DNA from: Heyndrickxia sporothermodurans
GTDB lineage: Bacteria > Bacillota > Bacilli > Bacillales > Bacillaceae_C
Direction: 5' to 3'
Length of the DNA: 64,000 nt
Assembly: GCA_016756695.1 (NCBI GenBank)
Contig: CP066701.1
Coordinates: 2,198,001 to 2,262,000, forward strand
How positions within the stretch are numbered: the first letter of the stretch is position 1; each line of letters starts with the position of its first letter. This document shows positions 43,977 to 53,164 of this stretch, piece after piece. Both the position numbers and the translations under genes were made by a program. The notes beneath the pieces were generated by a model. That model was not told the origin of the DNA. It searched no databases and was given only the letters and a program-made list of their open reading frames with translations.

Positions 43977-45698
43977 ATGATCATTAACTATAATGTTCCT
44001 GTTATCAAAACATTAAACCAATTAAATAAAACAAATAAAAAAGTGGCATCTGCTGTCGAAAAACTATCTTCTGGTCTTCAGATTAATCGTGCCGGGGATG
44101 ATGCAGCGGGGTTAGCCATTTCTGAAAAAATGCGGGCACAAATACGAGGACTTGGGCAAGCCCATCGTAATATCCAAGATGGTATTTCGCTTATTCAAAC
44201 TGCTGAGGGTGGGCTATCGAATATATTATCACCACCTTTAGAGCGAATGAGAGAGTTAGCAGTACAAGCAGCAAATGATACGTTAACTGAAGAGGATCGA
44301 GCAGCGGTTCAAGATGAAATCGAACAGATTAAGCAAGGGATTGAACAAATTGTTCAAAATACAAATTTCAATGGGGTGCCATTACTAAAAGGAATTCGGG
44401 ATTCTATTCCTCATAATCCGGCACGAAACCCTAATCAATTTCTTGGTATTGATCTTTCAGGAACACAATTTGCATCAAGTGATGGGGTGAACTGGTCAGT
44501 CCAAGCAACGACTGGAGCAGGGATTAATACTAATGGCCTAACCTGGGGGGACAACCAGTTTGTAGTTGTTGGAAATAATGGTCTAATCCGAACATCAGTA
44601 GATGGAACATCATGGGTCAATCAAAATTCAGGCACTTCCAATACTTTACATAATGTAATCTATGGCAATAACCAGTATGTGGCGGTTGGTTCAAATGGAA
44701 CGATCCTTACATCTTCAAATGGGAGTGATTGGACTGCTCAAACATCTGGTACGACTGAAAATATCATAAATGTCCTGTGGAATGGTAATCAATATGTAGC
44801 AGTTGGAGGAAGAGCAACCATACTCACATCTGACGATGGGGTCACTTGGACAACTCGTTATTCAGGTGTTTCCAATACGTTACGAGCAATAGAGTGGGAT
44901 GGAAGTCAGTATGTAGTAATGGGCGACAACGGAAAGTTCCTTACTTCATCTGACGGAAAATCATGGGCCTATCATTCTACTGGCATTTCAAGTAATTTTG
45001 TGGATGTTGCACGGAATGATAATACGTTTGTAGCGATAACTGATGATGGAAGCATTTTGTCTTCATCAAATGGTAATAACTGGACTATTCAAGTATCGTC
45101 TTCAAGAAATTGGTTAAATGATATTGCTTGGAGTGGAAGTCAATTTGTCATCACGGGAGGAACTCCCACTGCGAAAGAGATGATTTTATCTTCATCTGAC
45201 GGATTATCTTGGACTACACGCATGTCGGGAACGTATGCCCCTATTCAAGCTATGGTATGGGCTGGAAATACTGATTCTGAGCAAGTAGATAATTCTTTAA
45301 AACCAATAGTCTTCTCCTTACAAGTTGGACCTAATGCAAATCAATCAGTTCAAATTAGTATAAATGATGCAGGTATCGAGAGCATAGGGATTGCTGATGT
45401 AAATGTGCTCACAAGAAATGGCTGGGAGGCTGCGATTGATCGTGTAGACCAAGCGATTGGGAAAATAATTTCAGAACGTACGAAGCTGGGTAGTATGCAA
45501 AACCGTCTTGAACATGCAATGAATAATAATGAAAATTATGAAGAAAATCTAACAGCCGCAGAATCTCAAATCCGAGACGCTGACATAGCAAAATCAGTAA
45601 TGGAGCAAACAAGGAATTCTATTCTTGCCCAAGCAGCACAAGCCATGTTAGCTCAGTCACAGCAAGCGTCTCAAGGGGTGTTACAGCTTCTAAGATAA
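43977..45698 (+). CDS. Flagellin with a seven-repeat Asp-box (beta-propeller-like) variable domain
   Basis: The N-terminus (MIINYNVPVIKTLNQLN, SSGLQINRAGDDAAGLAISE) and C-terminus (ESQIRDADIAKSVM...QASQGVLQLLR) are normal flagellin D0/D1. Between residues about 160 and 435 lie seven repeats of about 40 aa, each with an Asp-box S-x-[DN]-G-x-x-W: SSDGVNW (167), SVDGTSW (207), SSNGSDW (247), SDDGVTW (285), SSDGKSW (324), SSNGNNW (364), SSDGLSW (406). Between them comes W-x-G-x-QYVAVG. This periodicity suggests a seven-bladed propeller displayed on the filament surface. Asp boxes are found in sialidases and other glycan-binding or secreted propellers. RBS AAAGGAG; no intron. Confidence 0.9.
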   Translation: MIINYNVPVIKTLNQLNKTNKKVASAVEKLSSGLQINRAGDDAAGLAISEKMRAQIRGLGQAHRNIQDGISLIQTAEGGLSNILSPPLERMRELAVQAANDTLTEEDRAAVQDEIEQIKQGIEQIVQNTNFNGVPLLKGIRDSIPHNPARNPNQFLGIDLSGTQFASSDGVNWSVQATTGAGINTNGLTWGDNQFVVVGNNGLIRTSVDGTSWVNQNSGTSNTLHNVIYGNNQYVAVGSNGTILTSSNGSDWTAQTSGTTENIINVLWNGNQYVAVGGRATILTSDDGVTWTTRYSGVSNTLRAIEWDGSQYVVMGDNGKFLTSSDGKSWAYHSTGISSNFVDVARNDNTFVAITDDGSILSSSNGNNWTIQVSSSRNWLNDIAWSGSQFVITGGTPTAKEMILSSSDGLSWTTRMSGTYAPIQAMVWAGNTDSEQVDNSLKPIVFSLQVGPNANQSVQISINDAGIESIGIADVNVLTRNGWEAAIDRVDQAIGKIISERTKLGSMQNRLEHAMNNNENYEENLTAAESQIRDADIAKSVMEQTRNSILAQAAQAMLAQSQQASQGVLQLLR

Positions 45699-45794
45699 TA
45701 ATTTTAAAAGGGAATATTTCTTCTTTTAAAAGCCCATAAAATTTACTGATAAAAATATTGGGTCGAGGAATACCTATGGAGGTAATGAACAAGC

Positions 45795-46475
45795 ATGAAA
45801 AAATTATTTAGTCTATTAGCTATATTAATACTAGTATTTTCTTTCTTTTTACAAGAAACACAAGCGTCCACAGTTAATACGAAAAAAAGCCGTGTGACAT
45901 ATACATTAAAAGATAATAAAGGGAAGAAATATATTGTTTATGTTATTCCGACAAGTGAAAAGAAAGCAAGAGGTTCGAATAATGCTAAATATGGTTGGAA
46001 TACTCTATGGGCTGGAGTAAATGAAGGAGATCTAATATATCACGGAAATTATAAACTTTATATTAAAAAGTCGGGAAAGAAAAATGTTAGCTATACTGGC
46101 ATCAAACTTAAAAACTATACTTATAATGCAACAAGAAAAATGATGTATTCCATACCATCGAAACATAAAGGACAGCCAGACCTTTTTATTATCGCTGGAA
46201 CGGAATCATCCAACTTTGAATATTGTGAGATTTATTACATTCAAAATGGAAAGCTAAAAAAAGCAAAAGACGCTTTTGAATATACATTGCGCCCACACAA
46301 TATCGGCAAAAATAAATACCAAGTACCTGCTTATAATAATGCGAACGGAAAATGGTATATTAGTGATTATAAGTTGACTCTATCCAGTGGTAAATTGGAA
46401 GAAACTCAAGTACTCATTAAAAGATATAAAAATATGGATAAATTTATTAAGGGATGGAGAAAGGACTGGAAATAG
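45795..46475 (+). CDS. Secreted hypothetical protein
   Basis: A 226-aa, strongly basic protein with an N-terminal signal peptide (KKLFSLLAILILVFSFFLQETQAS, cleavage likely after QAS). The mature part is Lys/Tyr-rich with no domain I can name; segments such as KYGWNTLWAGVNEGDLIYHG and DLFIIAGTESSNFEYCEIYY suggest beta structure. It follows the Asp-box flagellin by about 100 nt and has GGAGGTAATG upstream of ATG 45795. No link between the two is proven. Confidence 0.6.
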   Translation: MKKLFSLLAILILVFSFFLQETQASTVNTKKSRVTYTLKDNKGKKYIVYVIPTSEKKARGSNNAKYGWNTLWAGVNEGDLIYHGNYKLYIKKSGKKNVSYTGIKLKNYTYNATRKMMYSIPSKHKGQPDLFIIAGTESSNFEYCEIYYIQNGKLKKAKDAFEYTLRPHNIGKNKYQVPAYNNANGKWYISDYKLTLSSGKLEETQVLIKRYKNMDKFIKGWRKDWK

Positions 46476-46657
46476 AAATTCGAGGAAATATGGGGACGAT
46501 TCTTTTGTTAATCTAATTTATGTTCTTGGTTTCATAGCAATAGTCCCCGATTTTTGAAAGTTCTACGGAGATTTCCCTTTTAAAAATACCAAATAGAATA
46601 TTTGTTCTGTTTTTGTTATTATTAATGTATAAGCTCGAAAAAGGTTGTGATATATTA

Positions 46658-47614
46658 ATGGTAACAAGCATGGTGTTTGAAAAGCCACCAATCTATTCTG
46701 TTGTTGATTATGATGGACTTTGGAAAAAACTCATTAATGAGCTGTTTGAGGAGTTTGTTCTATTTTTTGCACCTGATTTATATGAAAAAGTTGATTTTCA
46801 GAAGAAGTATGAATTTTTGCAGCAGGAGCTTTATAAAGAAGTTATTCAAGAGAAGAAGGGCAAACAAATTGCTGATCAAATTGTTAAAGTATACTTAAAA
46901 AGTGGTATAGAAAAATGGCTTCTTATCCACATTGAAGTTCAAGGGGATCCCGATCCAGAGTTCCCGAAACGAATGTTTAGGTACTATTATCGTATCTTAG
47001 ATAAGTACGATCGTGATATAGTTGCCATCGCATTATTAACTGATGCGTCCGGAGGTTTCCGTCCAAGTAGATATGAACGCTCCTCCTTCGGTACAAAGCT
47101 AACCTATGAATATAATGTTTATAAATTTAAAGACCAGAAAGAGGAAGACCTTATACAATCATCTAATCCGTTTGCCATTGCAGTATTAGCTGGTATGTAT
47201 GCAAGTATGTCCAAAAATGATGACGATACCCGCTTTCGTTTCAAACTCAAATTAATGCGGTTACTTATGCAAAAGAGTGACTTTCCTCAAGAAGAACAAC
47301 GCATCTATTTGTCTGCACTTATTTATTTTGTAGACTACATCTTGCAAATTCCCGATGAATTGACATCCAAATTAAGAAATGAAATCATGATCATGAAGGA
47401 GGAAGTGGATATGTTCTTTTTAGATCGAAAAAATCTACCCCCAACTTTTGGCGAAATAAGAGAAGAAGCACGTGAAGAAGGCTTAGAGCAAGGACGTAAA
47501 CAAATTGCCCTTGAAATGTTAGCAGATGGTATGGATGTTGAAGTAGTTGCTAAATATGTAAAACTTCCTATCGAAGAAATTAAAAGATTGAAGAAAAGGG
47601 GAAGGTCACAGTGA
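46658..47614 (+). CDS. Rpn/YhgA-like nuclease (PD-(D/E)XK)
   Basis: A 318-aa member of the recombination-promoting nuclease/putative transposase family. The family segments are KLINELFEEFVLFFAPDLYE, KWLLIHIEVQGDPDPEFPKRMFRYYYRI (E-x-Q core) and the C-terminal EEAREEGLEQGRKQIALEML helix. Such genes occur in many copies in Bacillaceae and are treated as mobile-element relatives; the nuclease activity is family knowledge. I start at ATG 46658 (MVTSMVFEKPPIYS). Confidence 0.7.
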   Translation: MVTSMVFEKPPIYSVVDYDGLWKKLINELFEEFVLFFAPDLYEKVDFQKKYEFLQQELYKEVIQEKKGKQIADQIVKVYLKSGIEKWLLIHIEVQGDPDPEFPKRMFRYYYRILDKYDRDIVAIALLTDASGGFRPSRYERSSFGTKLTYEYNVYKFKDQKEEDLIQSSNPFAIAVLAGMYASMSKNDDDTRFRFKLKLMRLLMQKSDFPQEEQRIYLSALIYFVDYILQIPDELTSKLRNEIMIMKEEVDMFFLDRKNLPPTFGEIREEAREEGLEQGRKQIALEMLADGMDVEVVAKYVKLPIEEIKRLKKRGRSQ

Positions 47615-47679
47615 CGCCCCGAATTCAACAAAAATGTTGATAAGAGATTTAATGTCTATTATTGAGCGGATTTCTATCT

Positions 47680-47767
47680 TATTACCAAGCCAGAGGATAA
47701 CCGTACCGGAATTTCCATAAGCTTTTTTAACCACAATATAACTGGAATTGGTCCATCGATAGCTTAA
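47680..47767 (+). repeat. Decayed fragment of the flagellin group I intron
   Basis: The stretch CCAGAGGATAACCG, TACCGGAATTTCCATAAGC, AACCACAATATAACTGGAA parallels the 5' part of the hag intron (CTAGAGGATAACTGGG, GCTGGAACTTCCTAAAGC, AACCACAACGTAACTAGAA). The Q, R and S elements are gone. It lies in the otherwise empty gap before fliD. Confidence 0.55.
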
Positions 47768-47852
47768 ATAAAATCATAGGAAACTTGTTTTATCGAAAGC
47801 GGTTTCTTTATGATTTTTTTAATACAAGTCATTTACGAAAACAAATCCATCC

Positions 47853-47879
47853 TAAACATTCACAAAAAACTACCGATAT
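47853..47879 (+). promoter_or_regulatory. Sigma-D promoter of fliD-fliS-fliT
   Basis: TAAA at 47853-47856, 15-nt spacer, ACCGATAT at 47872-47879. Confidence 0.8.
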
Positions 47880-47922
47880 AAATAATAGAATAAAAGACTG
47901 ACAGGTTAGGGAGTGAGACCAA

Positions 47923-50070
47923 ATGGTTCGTATTAGTGGATTGGCCAGCGGCATGGACATCGACCAAATGGTAAAGGATTTAATGAAGGTAGAGCGAATG
48001 CCTTTAGATAAACTAAAACAAAAAAAACAAACCCTTGAATGGCAACGGGATGACTATCGTTCATTGAATACATTGTTTTTTAATTTTCGGCAAACATTAA
48101 CCAATATGAAATTAACGCCAGCATATCGTGCGAGAAGTACGGTTTCGACGAATGATCAATTACTGACAGCGACTGCTTCGAGTGCAGCTGCGATGTCATC
48201 GTACACAATTTCGAATGTGAAGCAGTTGGCAACGGCGGCGACGAAGGTAAATACGGAAAAAATATCAAAAGGATCAGAAAAAGTTGATATCAATCAAAGT
48301 CTAATGAGCCAACAAGGAAAACTTGATGGATTGACATGGAAACAAGGTGTAGTTGAGACGAAAACAATTGGAGTAACCGATGATAATCAGAAGGAAATTA
48401 AACTTCCGTTAGATGGTGTAAAAATCGCGGATACTGCAGGAATAAATATTAAAGTTGACGGAAAAACATACAAGCTTGTAACTGGGAAAACTCCTGAAGA
48501 ACTAGCAGATAATGAGGTTCTTTTTAATCAAACACCTGATTATGCTCCAGACGGAACCCAAAAAGAAGCTACTTTCACTTTTAAATCAATAAAAAAAGGA
48601 AGCAACGTAAAAATCGACTATGTTGCCGATAAAAAAATAGAAAAAACAACTATATCAGATCAGGCAACAGGATTTCAGTTAAGTCATGGAGCAATTGTCA
48701 CTGATTCCAACTTTTCTATCGTTATAAATAATAAAACATTTAAATTGGATGGGAATGGAACGGATTTAATAGAAGTAGATGCATCAGGTAATCCTGCCTC
48801 ATCATTAAAACTTGGAACATTAGATAAAGAAACAGGGAAAGTTACATTTAGTGATGCTTATAAAGAAGAACTAAAAAAAGAAGCTGAGGAAAAACGAGCT
48901 GCTGAAAATTTAGGTGAGAAGGATGCGGTAAGTTTTGACGTTTCCACAACCTATCAACAAAACTACACAAGTTTTAAGGTGGCTACATCTACCTCTCAAT
49001 ACCCTAATGGGGTTGAGGAAAACTTTTTTGTTCAAGGAAATGATTCTTTAAGTAAAGTTATGACAAATGTTAATAATTCCAATGTAGGTGTTTCACTGTT
49101 CTATGATTCTTTTTCCGATAAAATGACGTTAACACGTACGGAAACCGGAAACTTTAGCGGAGATGAAACAGTTCAAGAAATTTCAACATCAGGTAATTTT
49201 ATTGATAACGTATTGAAATTTGGCGGAGCCGCTGAAACAGGTGGGACAAACGCAAAATTCAACATTAATGGTCTAGATACTGAAAGAACATCCAACACCT
49301 TCGAAATGAATGGCGTCACATTTACACTAAAGAAAACATTTGACACTGCCGAAAGTGTATCTATCAAAAACGACTCAGATAAAGTCTTTGACAATATCAA
49401 AGCATTCGTCGATGAATATAACAAACTAATAGACACTGTTAGTAAAAAGACTTCCGAAGAACGATACAGAGATTACGGTCCATTGACAGATGAGCAACGC
49501 GAACAACTTTCCGACAAACAACAGGAAATGTGGGAAGAAAAAGCGAAAAGCGGTCTGCTTAGAGGGGATACAATGCTTTCTGGTGCTCTTTCGCAAATGC
49601 GGATGTCGATGTATCAGCCTGTTGATAATGCAAATGTTGCTTCAGCTTTTAAACAATTGGCTGCAATCGGAATTAAAACGACTGCAAATTATTTAGAAGG
49701 CGGAAAGCTTGAAATCGATGAGGCTGCCTTGAAAAAAGCGATTGAAGATGACCCGACATCTGTGGAAAACCTTTTCAGAGGTACAGGGGACACAACTTCA
49801 TCCAAAGGGATTGTCCAACGACTCTATGATGATGTTTCAACAACAATTAATAAATTAAATGAACGTGCAGGAAAAGCATATTCCACGAACCAGCAATTTA
49901 CAATAGGGAAAAACTTAGATGATGTGGCTAAAAAGATTACATCCTTTACTGAACGATTAAAGCAAATTGAGGATCGTTATTATCGACAATTCTCAGCAAT
50001 GGAAACAGCGATTCAAAAATCAAACAACCAAATGAATTATTTATTACAACAATTTAGTAGTGGACAGTAA
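47923..50070 (+). CDS. fliD: FliD, filament cap protein
   Basis: The cap under which flagellin polymerises. N-terminus MVRISGLASGMDIDQMVKDLMKVERMPLDKLKQKKQTLEWQRDDYR and C-terminus FTERLKQIEDRYYRQFSAMETAIQKSNNQMNYLLQQFSSG are typical. At 715 aa it is much larger than B. subtilis FliD (about 500 aa); the extra length lies in the exposed middle domains (about residues 130-440). A larger cap may be related to the larger flagellins here. First gene of a fliD-fliS-fliT unit behind a sigma-D promoter; RBS GGGAGTG. Confidence 0.93.
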   Translation: MVRISGLASGMDIDQMVKDLMKVERMPLDKLKQKKQTLEWQRDDYRSLNTLFFNFRQTLTNMKLTPAYRARSTVSTNDQLLTATASSAAAMSSYTISNVKQLATAATKVNTEKISKGSEKVDINQSLMSQQGKLDGLTWKQGVVETKTIGVTDDNQKEIKLPLDGVKIADTAGINIKVDGKTYKLVTGKTPEELADNEVLFNQTPDYAPDGTQKEATFTFKSIKKGSNVKIDYVADKKIEKTTISDQATGFQLSHGAIVTDSNFSIVINNKTFKLDGNGTDLIEVDASGNPASSLKLGTLDKETGKVTFSDAYKEELKKEAEEKRAAENLGEKDAVSFDVSTTYQQNYTSFKVATSTSQYPNGVEENFFVQGNDSLSKVMTNVNNSNVGVSLFYDSFSDKMTLTRTETGNFSGDETVQEISTSGNFIDNVLKFGGAAETGGTNAKFNINGLDTERTSNTFEMNGVTFTLKKTFDTAESVSIKNDSDKVFDNIKAFVDEYNKLIDTVSKKTSEERYRDYGPLTDEQREQLSDKQQEMWEEKAKSGLLRGDTMLSGALSQMRMSMYQPVDNANVASAFKQLAAIGIKTTANYLEGGKLEIDEAALKKAIEDDPTSVENLFRGTGDTTSSKGIVQRLYDDVSTTINKLNERAGKAYSTNQQFTIGKNLDDVAKKITSFTERLKQIEDRYYRQFSAMETAIQKSNNQMNYLLQQFSSGQ

Positions 50071-50095
50071 TTTTACTAGAAAGGAATGGGAGAGT

Positions 50096-50500
50096 ATGGC
50101 AATGACCAATCCCTATCAAACGTATCAAACGAACTCTGTCACAACAGCATCGCCAGGAGAGTTAACATTAATGCTATATAATGGCTGCTTAAAATTTACA
50201 AATCTCGCAAAGGCCGCCATTCAGCAAAAAAATATAGAAGAGAAAAATAAAAACATAATTAAAGCGCAAAACATTATTCAAGAGTTAATGGTTACATTGA
50301 ATATGGATTTAGACGTTTCGAAGAATATGATGTCCTTATACGACTATATCCACCATCAATTAATTCAAGCGAATATTAAAAATGACATCGCTGCTCTTGA
50401 AGAAGTAGAAGAGTTTGTTACAGAGTTTCGTGATACATGGAAACAGGTTATCCAATTAAATCGTCAGCAGCAGTATGGGGTTCAAGGTGGCAAAGCATAA
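50096..50500 (+). CDS. fliS: FliS, flagellin export chaperone
   Basis: A 134-aa protein with the classic FliS opening NPYQTYQTNSVTTASPGELTLMLYNGCLKF and the helix LYDYIHHQLIQANIKND. It binds the flagellin C-terminus in the cytosol. I choose ATG 50096 (MAMTNPYQ) by analogy to other FliS; ATG 50102 has better spacing from GGGAGAG. The stop overlaps the fliT start (TAATG). Confidence 0.93.
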   Translation: MAMTNPYQTYQTNSVTTASPGELTLMLYNGCLKFTNLAKAAIQQKNIEEKNKNIIKAQNIIQELMVTLNMDLDVSKNMMSLYDYIHHQLIQANIKNDIAALEEVEEFVTEFRDTWKQVIQLNRQQQYGVQGGKA

Positions 50501-50847
50501 TGAATCCGATTCAGGAATGCTGTAACATTACTAAGGAATTGATCGAGTTTTTAAGAAATAATAATGATGCAGATCGGGACAATGTGATTCAAGAAGTCGA
50601 ACAGTTTCTCGAAAAACGCGAATCACTACTTGAAGATATCAAGCCACCTTTTTCAGCTGAAGATCAATTATTAGGTGAAAGATTGATCTTATTGGGAAAG
50701 CAACTAAATCTACTATTGATGAATGTAAAACAAGAAATTCAAAAAGATTTGAATGGATTAAATAAAAAGAAGAAATCGATGAATCAATATACGAATCCAT
50801 ATGCAAATATTCAGAGTGACGGTTTTTTCTATGATAAAAGAAAATAA
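50500..50847 (+). CDS. fliT: FliT, FliD chaperone
   Basis: A 115-aa helical protein coupled to fliS by a TAATG overlap and in the standard fliD-fliS-fliT order. The helix NITKELIEFLRNNNDADRDN and the following EQFLEKRESLLEDIKPPF fit FliT, which escorts FliD to the export gate. The C-terminus (NPYANIQSDGFFYDKRK) is the tail seen in Bacillus FliT proteins. A terminator follows. Confidence 0.85.
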   Translation: MNPIQECCNITKELIEFLRNNNDADRDNVIQEVEQFLEKRESLLEDIKPPFSAEDQLLGERLILLGKQLNLLLMNVKQEIQKDLNGLNKKKKSMNQYTNPYANIQSDGFFYDKRK

Positions 50848-50857
50848 ATGAAAAATA

Positions 50858-50890
50858 GGACCATCAACTTGATGGTTCTTATTTTTTTTA
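50858..50890 (+). terminator. Terminator after fliT
   Basis: GACCATCAA / TTGATGGTTC stem with a T run. Confidence 0.75.
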
Positions 50891-51084
50891 GCTTGAAAAA
50901 TGTATAAAATATATAGAACATAGGTTTCGATTTATGAGTGATGTCATTGAAATATTAAAAAGGAACATAGAGTAATTCGCAAAAAACAACTTGCAAATTT
51001 TTATTACCCCTTTTATAATAAATTTAATATTCAATCAATTCCCATAAATTAAAAACTACGAAGAGAAAAGTAAGATTTAATCAT

Positions 51085-51345
51085 TTTTTTAAAGAGAGCC
51101 TCGGGAGCTGAAAAGAAGCAAAAAATGTAAATCTGAAAAATGGCCTCTGAGTTTCGTGCTGAACGTATCAATTGATATTAGTAGGTTCCGACGAGAGTTG
51201 GTACTCGTTATCCATACCACAGTATAAAAGTTTAAGCTTGAGTACTTGTCGAGGCTGTATGTGTGAGCATGCAGTAAAGTAAGGTGGTACCACGTTGATT
51301 CAACCACGTCCTTATCGTTAATGATGGGGGCGTGTTTTTTTATTT
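51085..51345 (+). promoter_or_regulatory. T-box leader controlling the SAM hydrolase gene
   Basis: The T-box sequence AAGGTGGTACCACG is at 51281-51294, and a terminator CACGTCC...GGGGCGTG plus T run follows at 51305-51340. About 200 nt of structured leader starts near 51090 (GAGAGCCTCGGGAGC). T-boxes sense an uncharged tRNA and turn on the downstream gene. The specifier codon lies in the GAGTTTCGTGCTGAAC region near 51147-51162, but I cannot assign the tRNA with confidence. Confidence 0.82.
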
Positions 51346-51381
51346 TGTTTTATATTTATTAAAGCCAGGGAGGATAACAGC

Positions 51382-52224
51382 ATGGGTAAGAATTTAGTGA
51401 TTCAAACAGATTTTGGTACAAGTGATGGGGCAGTTAGTGCAATGTATGGAGTGGCCATTTCTGTTGATCCGGATCTTCGGATTTTTGATCTAACACATGA
51501 TATTCCACAATATAATATTTGGGAAGGCTCTTATCGTCTCTACCAAACCATCACGTATTGGCCAGCGGAAACGGTCTTTGTTTCCGTCGTTGATCCTGGA
51601 GTGGGATCGAATCGTTTAAGTATTGTCGCTAAAACGGTGGATAATCAATATATTGTTTCACCCGATAATGGGACATTGACGCATATTAAACAACAGATTG
51701 GTATTAAAGAGGCGAGAGTGATTGATGAAACGGTCAATCGATTGCCGAAGTCGGGTGAATCATACACCTTCCATGGTCGTGATGTTTATGCCTATACAGG
51801 AGCGCGATTAGCGGCAAATGTTATCACATTTGAACAGGTAGGTCCTGAAATCGACGTGAATCAAATTATTGAATTACCTAATATAGAGGCGAGTATCAAT
51901 CAAGGGACTATTTCTGGAACAATTGATATTCTAGATGTTCGCTTCGGGAATCTTTGGACGAATATAAGTCGTGAATTATTTAAAAGCGGAGGTATTGAAT
52001 ACGGAACATCATTAGAAGTGACGATCTCTAATAATCGACATCAAGTGTATAAAAACAAAATGACATTTGACCGTTGTTTTGCAGATAGTCGACTAGGAGA
52101 ACCATTGCTTTATGTAAATTCTTTAGACAAAATAGGCGTTGCTCTTAACCAAGGATCCTTTGCAAAAGCTTATCATATTTCGACCGGGGCGAATTGGAAA
52201 ATTAGTATTCGCAAAATAATGTAA
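51382..52224 (+). CDS. SAM hydroxide adenosyltransferase (DUF62, SAM hydrolase)
   Basis: A 280-aa protein of the fluorinase/chlorinase superfamily. Motifs: QTDFGTSDGAVSAMYGVA, the DLTHDIPQYNIWEGSYRL segment, VDPGVGSNR, SPDNGTLT and the FHGRD sequence. Hydrolases of this family split S-adenosylmethionine into adenosine and methionine with activated water. Control by a T-box would tie SAM breakdown to an amino-acid shortage, methionine being the plausible one. RBS GGGAGG. It has no functional link to the flagellar genes around it. Confidence 0.88.
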   Translation: MGKNLVIQTDFGTSDGAVSAMYGVAISVDPDLRIFDLTHDIPQYNIWEGSYRLYQTITYWPAETVFVSVVDPGVGSNRLSIVAKTVDNQYIVSPDNGTLTHIKQQIGIKEARVIDETVNRLPKSGESYTFHGRDVYAYTGARLAANVITFEQVGPEIDVNQIIELPNIEASINQGTISGTIDILDVRFGNLWTNISRELFKSGGIEYGTSLEVTISNNRHQVYKNKMTFDRCFADSRLGEPLLYVNSLDKIGVALNQGSFAKAYHISTGANWKISIRKIM

Positions 52225-52252
52225 TAATTGCAGAAAAACTAGCCAAAAGTAC

Positions 52253-52279
52253 TAAACATTCCCATTGACAAACCGATAT
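52253..52279 (+). promoter_or_regulatory. Sigma-D promoter of flaG
   Basis: TAAA at 52253-52256, 15-nt spacer, ACCGATAT at 52272-52279. Confidence 0.8.
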
Positions 52280-52312
52280 AAAAAATAAAAGGGTTGTATG
52301 GGGTGAGAGGAA

Positions 52313-52672
52313 ATGATTGATAGACTTGGAGGACAGGCGCTACCTGCAGCAACAATAACTACTACAGTCCAAGGAGATACGGATAATAGTAACCTTGCAG
52401 AATCGACGCAATCTAGGCATACAGAAGAAATGAAAGTGGAAGTGGTGCCAAAGGATAAACTCGAAAAAATAATTGATAGTATGAATGAGTTTGTTGCTGC
52501 ATCAAACACTCATTTAAAATTCGAATTTCATGATAAATTAAATGAGTATTATGTAACAGTAGTTGATGACACAACACAGGAAGTCGTTAAAGAAATTCCT
52601 TCAAAGAAAATGCTCGATATGTATGCAGCAATGACTGAATTTCTTGGCGTTATGGTAGATAAAAAAATATAA
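52313..52672 (+). CDS. flaG: FlaG family protein
   Basis: A 119-aa protein with the FlaG C-terminal core: SNTHLKFEFHDKLNEYYVTVVDDTTQEVVKEIPSKKMLDMYAAMTEFLG. The N-terminal third is polar and variable. FlaG influences filament length in several genera. In B. subtilis the homologue (yvyC) lies between hag and fliD; here it is displaced behind the fliDST unit and has kept its own sigma-D promoter. Confidence 0.88.
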   Translation: MIDRLGGQALPAATITTTVQGDTDNSNLAESTQSRHTEEMKVEVVPKDKLEKIIDSMNEFVAASNTHLKFEFHDKLNEYYVTVVDDTTQEVVKEIPSKKMLDMYAAMTEFLGVMVDKKI

Positions 52673-52750
52673 TAAATACAAATATGTTTTCCTAGTTAAT
52701 CCAGTATATGAAATAATTAAAACTATGATAAAATGAGTGTAGCCACCTGG

Positions 52751-53014
52751 ATGTTCAATGTGATGGAGGAAATTGTAAGAAATGCAATTGATGAACATAA
52801 AGATCAGTTGAATTTAACATGTGCTTGTGAAAATTGTTTAGACGATATTTTAGCACTTTCATTAAATCGGTTACCTCCGAAATATATCGTGAATCCAAAT
52901 ACGAGTCCATTTGTTCGGGCGGCATATACAGCCGATCGACAAGGCGCGGCGAACATAATTAGCACCGTTTTTCAGGCAGCGGAAATCGTATCGAAAAATC
53001 CACGGCATATATGA
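52751..53014 (+). CDS. comFB: ComFB family protein
   Basis: A small protein (87 aa from ATG 52751, or 93 aa from ATG 52733) with the ComFB core TCACENCLDDILALSLNRLPPKYI and a final helix AANIISTVFQAAEIVSKNP. In B. subtilis comFB sits between comFA and comFC; here it is about 48 kb away from them. ComFB is dispensable for transformation in B. subtilis, and family members elsewhere bind cyclic dinucleotides. Neither start has a good RBS. Confidence 0.8.
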   Translation: MFNVMEEIVRNAIDEHKDQLNLTCACENCLDDILALSLNRLPPKYIVNPNTSPFVRAAYTADRQGAANIISTVFQAAEIVSKNPRHI

Positions 53015-53164
53015 TGTATTAAGGAATTTTTGAAGCATAGTATTTATGTAGTTTTTTTATTATTTTTCAGATAGTATTGTTCAAATAATACGTGCACCTG
53101 CAAAAAGAAATCAACAACCTAATTTAACATTGCCTAAACAAAAATAAGATCTAAGAGGTGGCCA

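Noticed and set aside
46490-46560. GGGGAC...GTCCCC pair as an insertion-sequence end
   Set aside because: Only six bases with a long loop; no transposase or target duplication linked to it.
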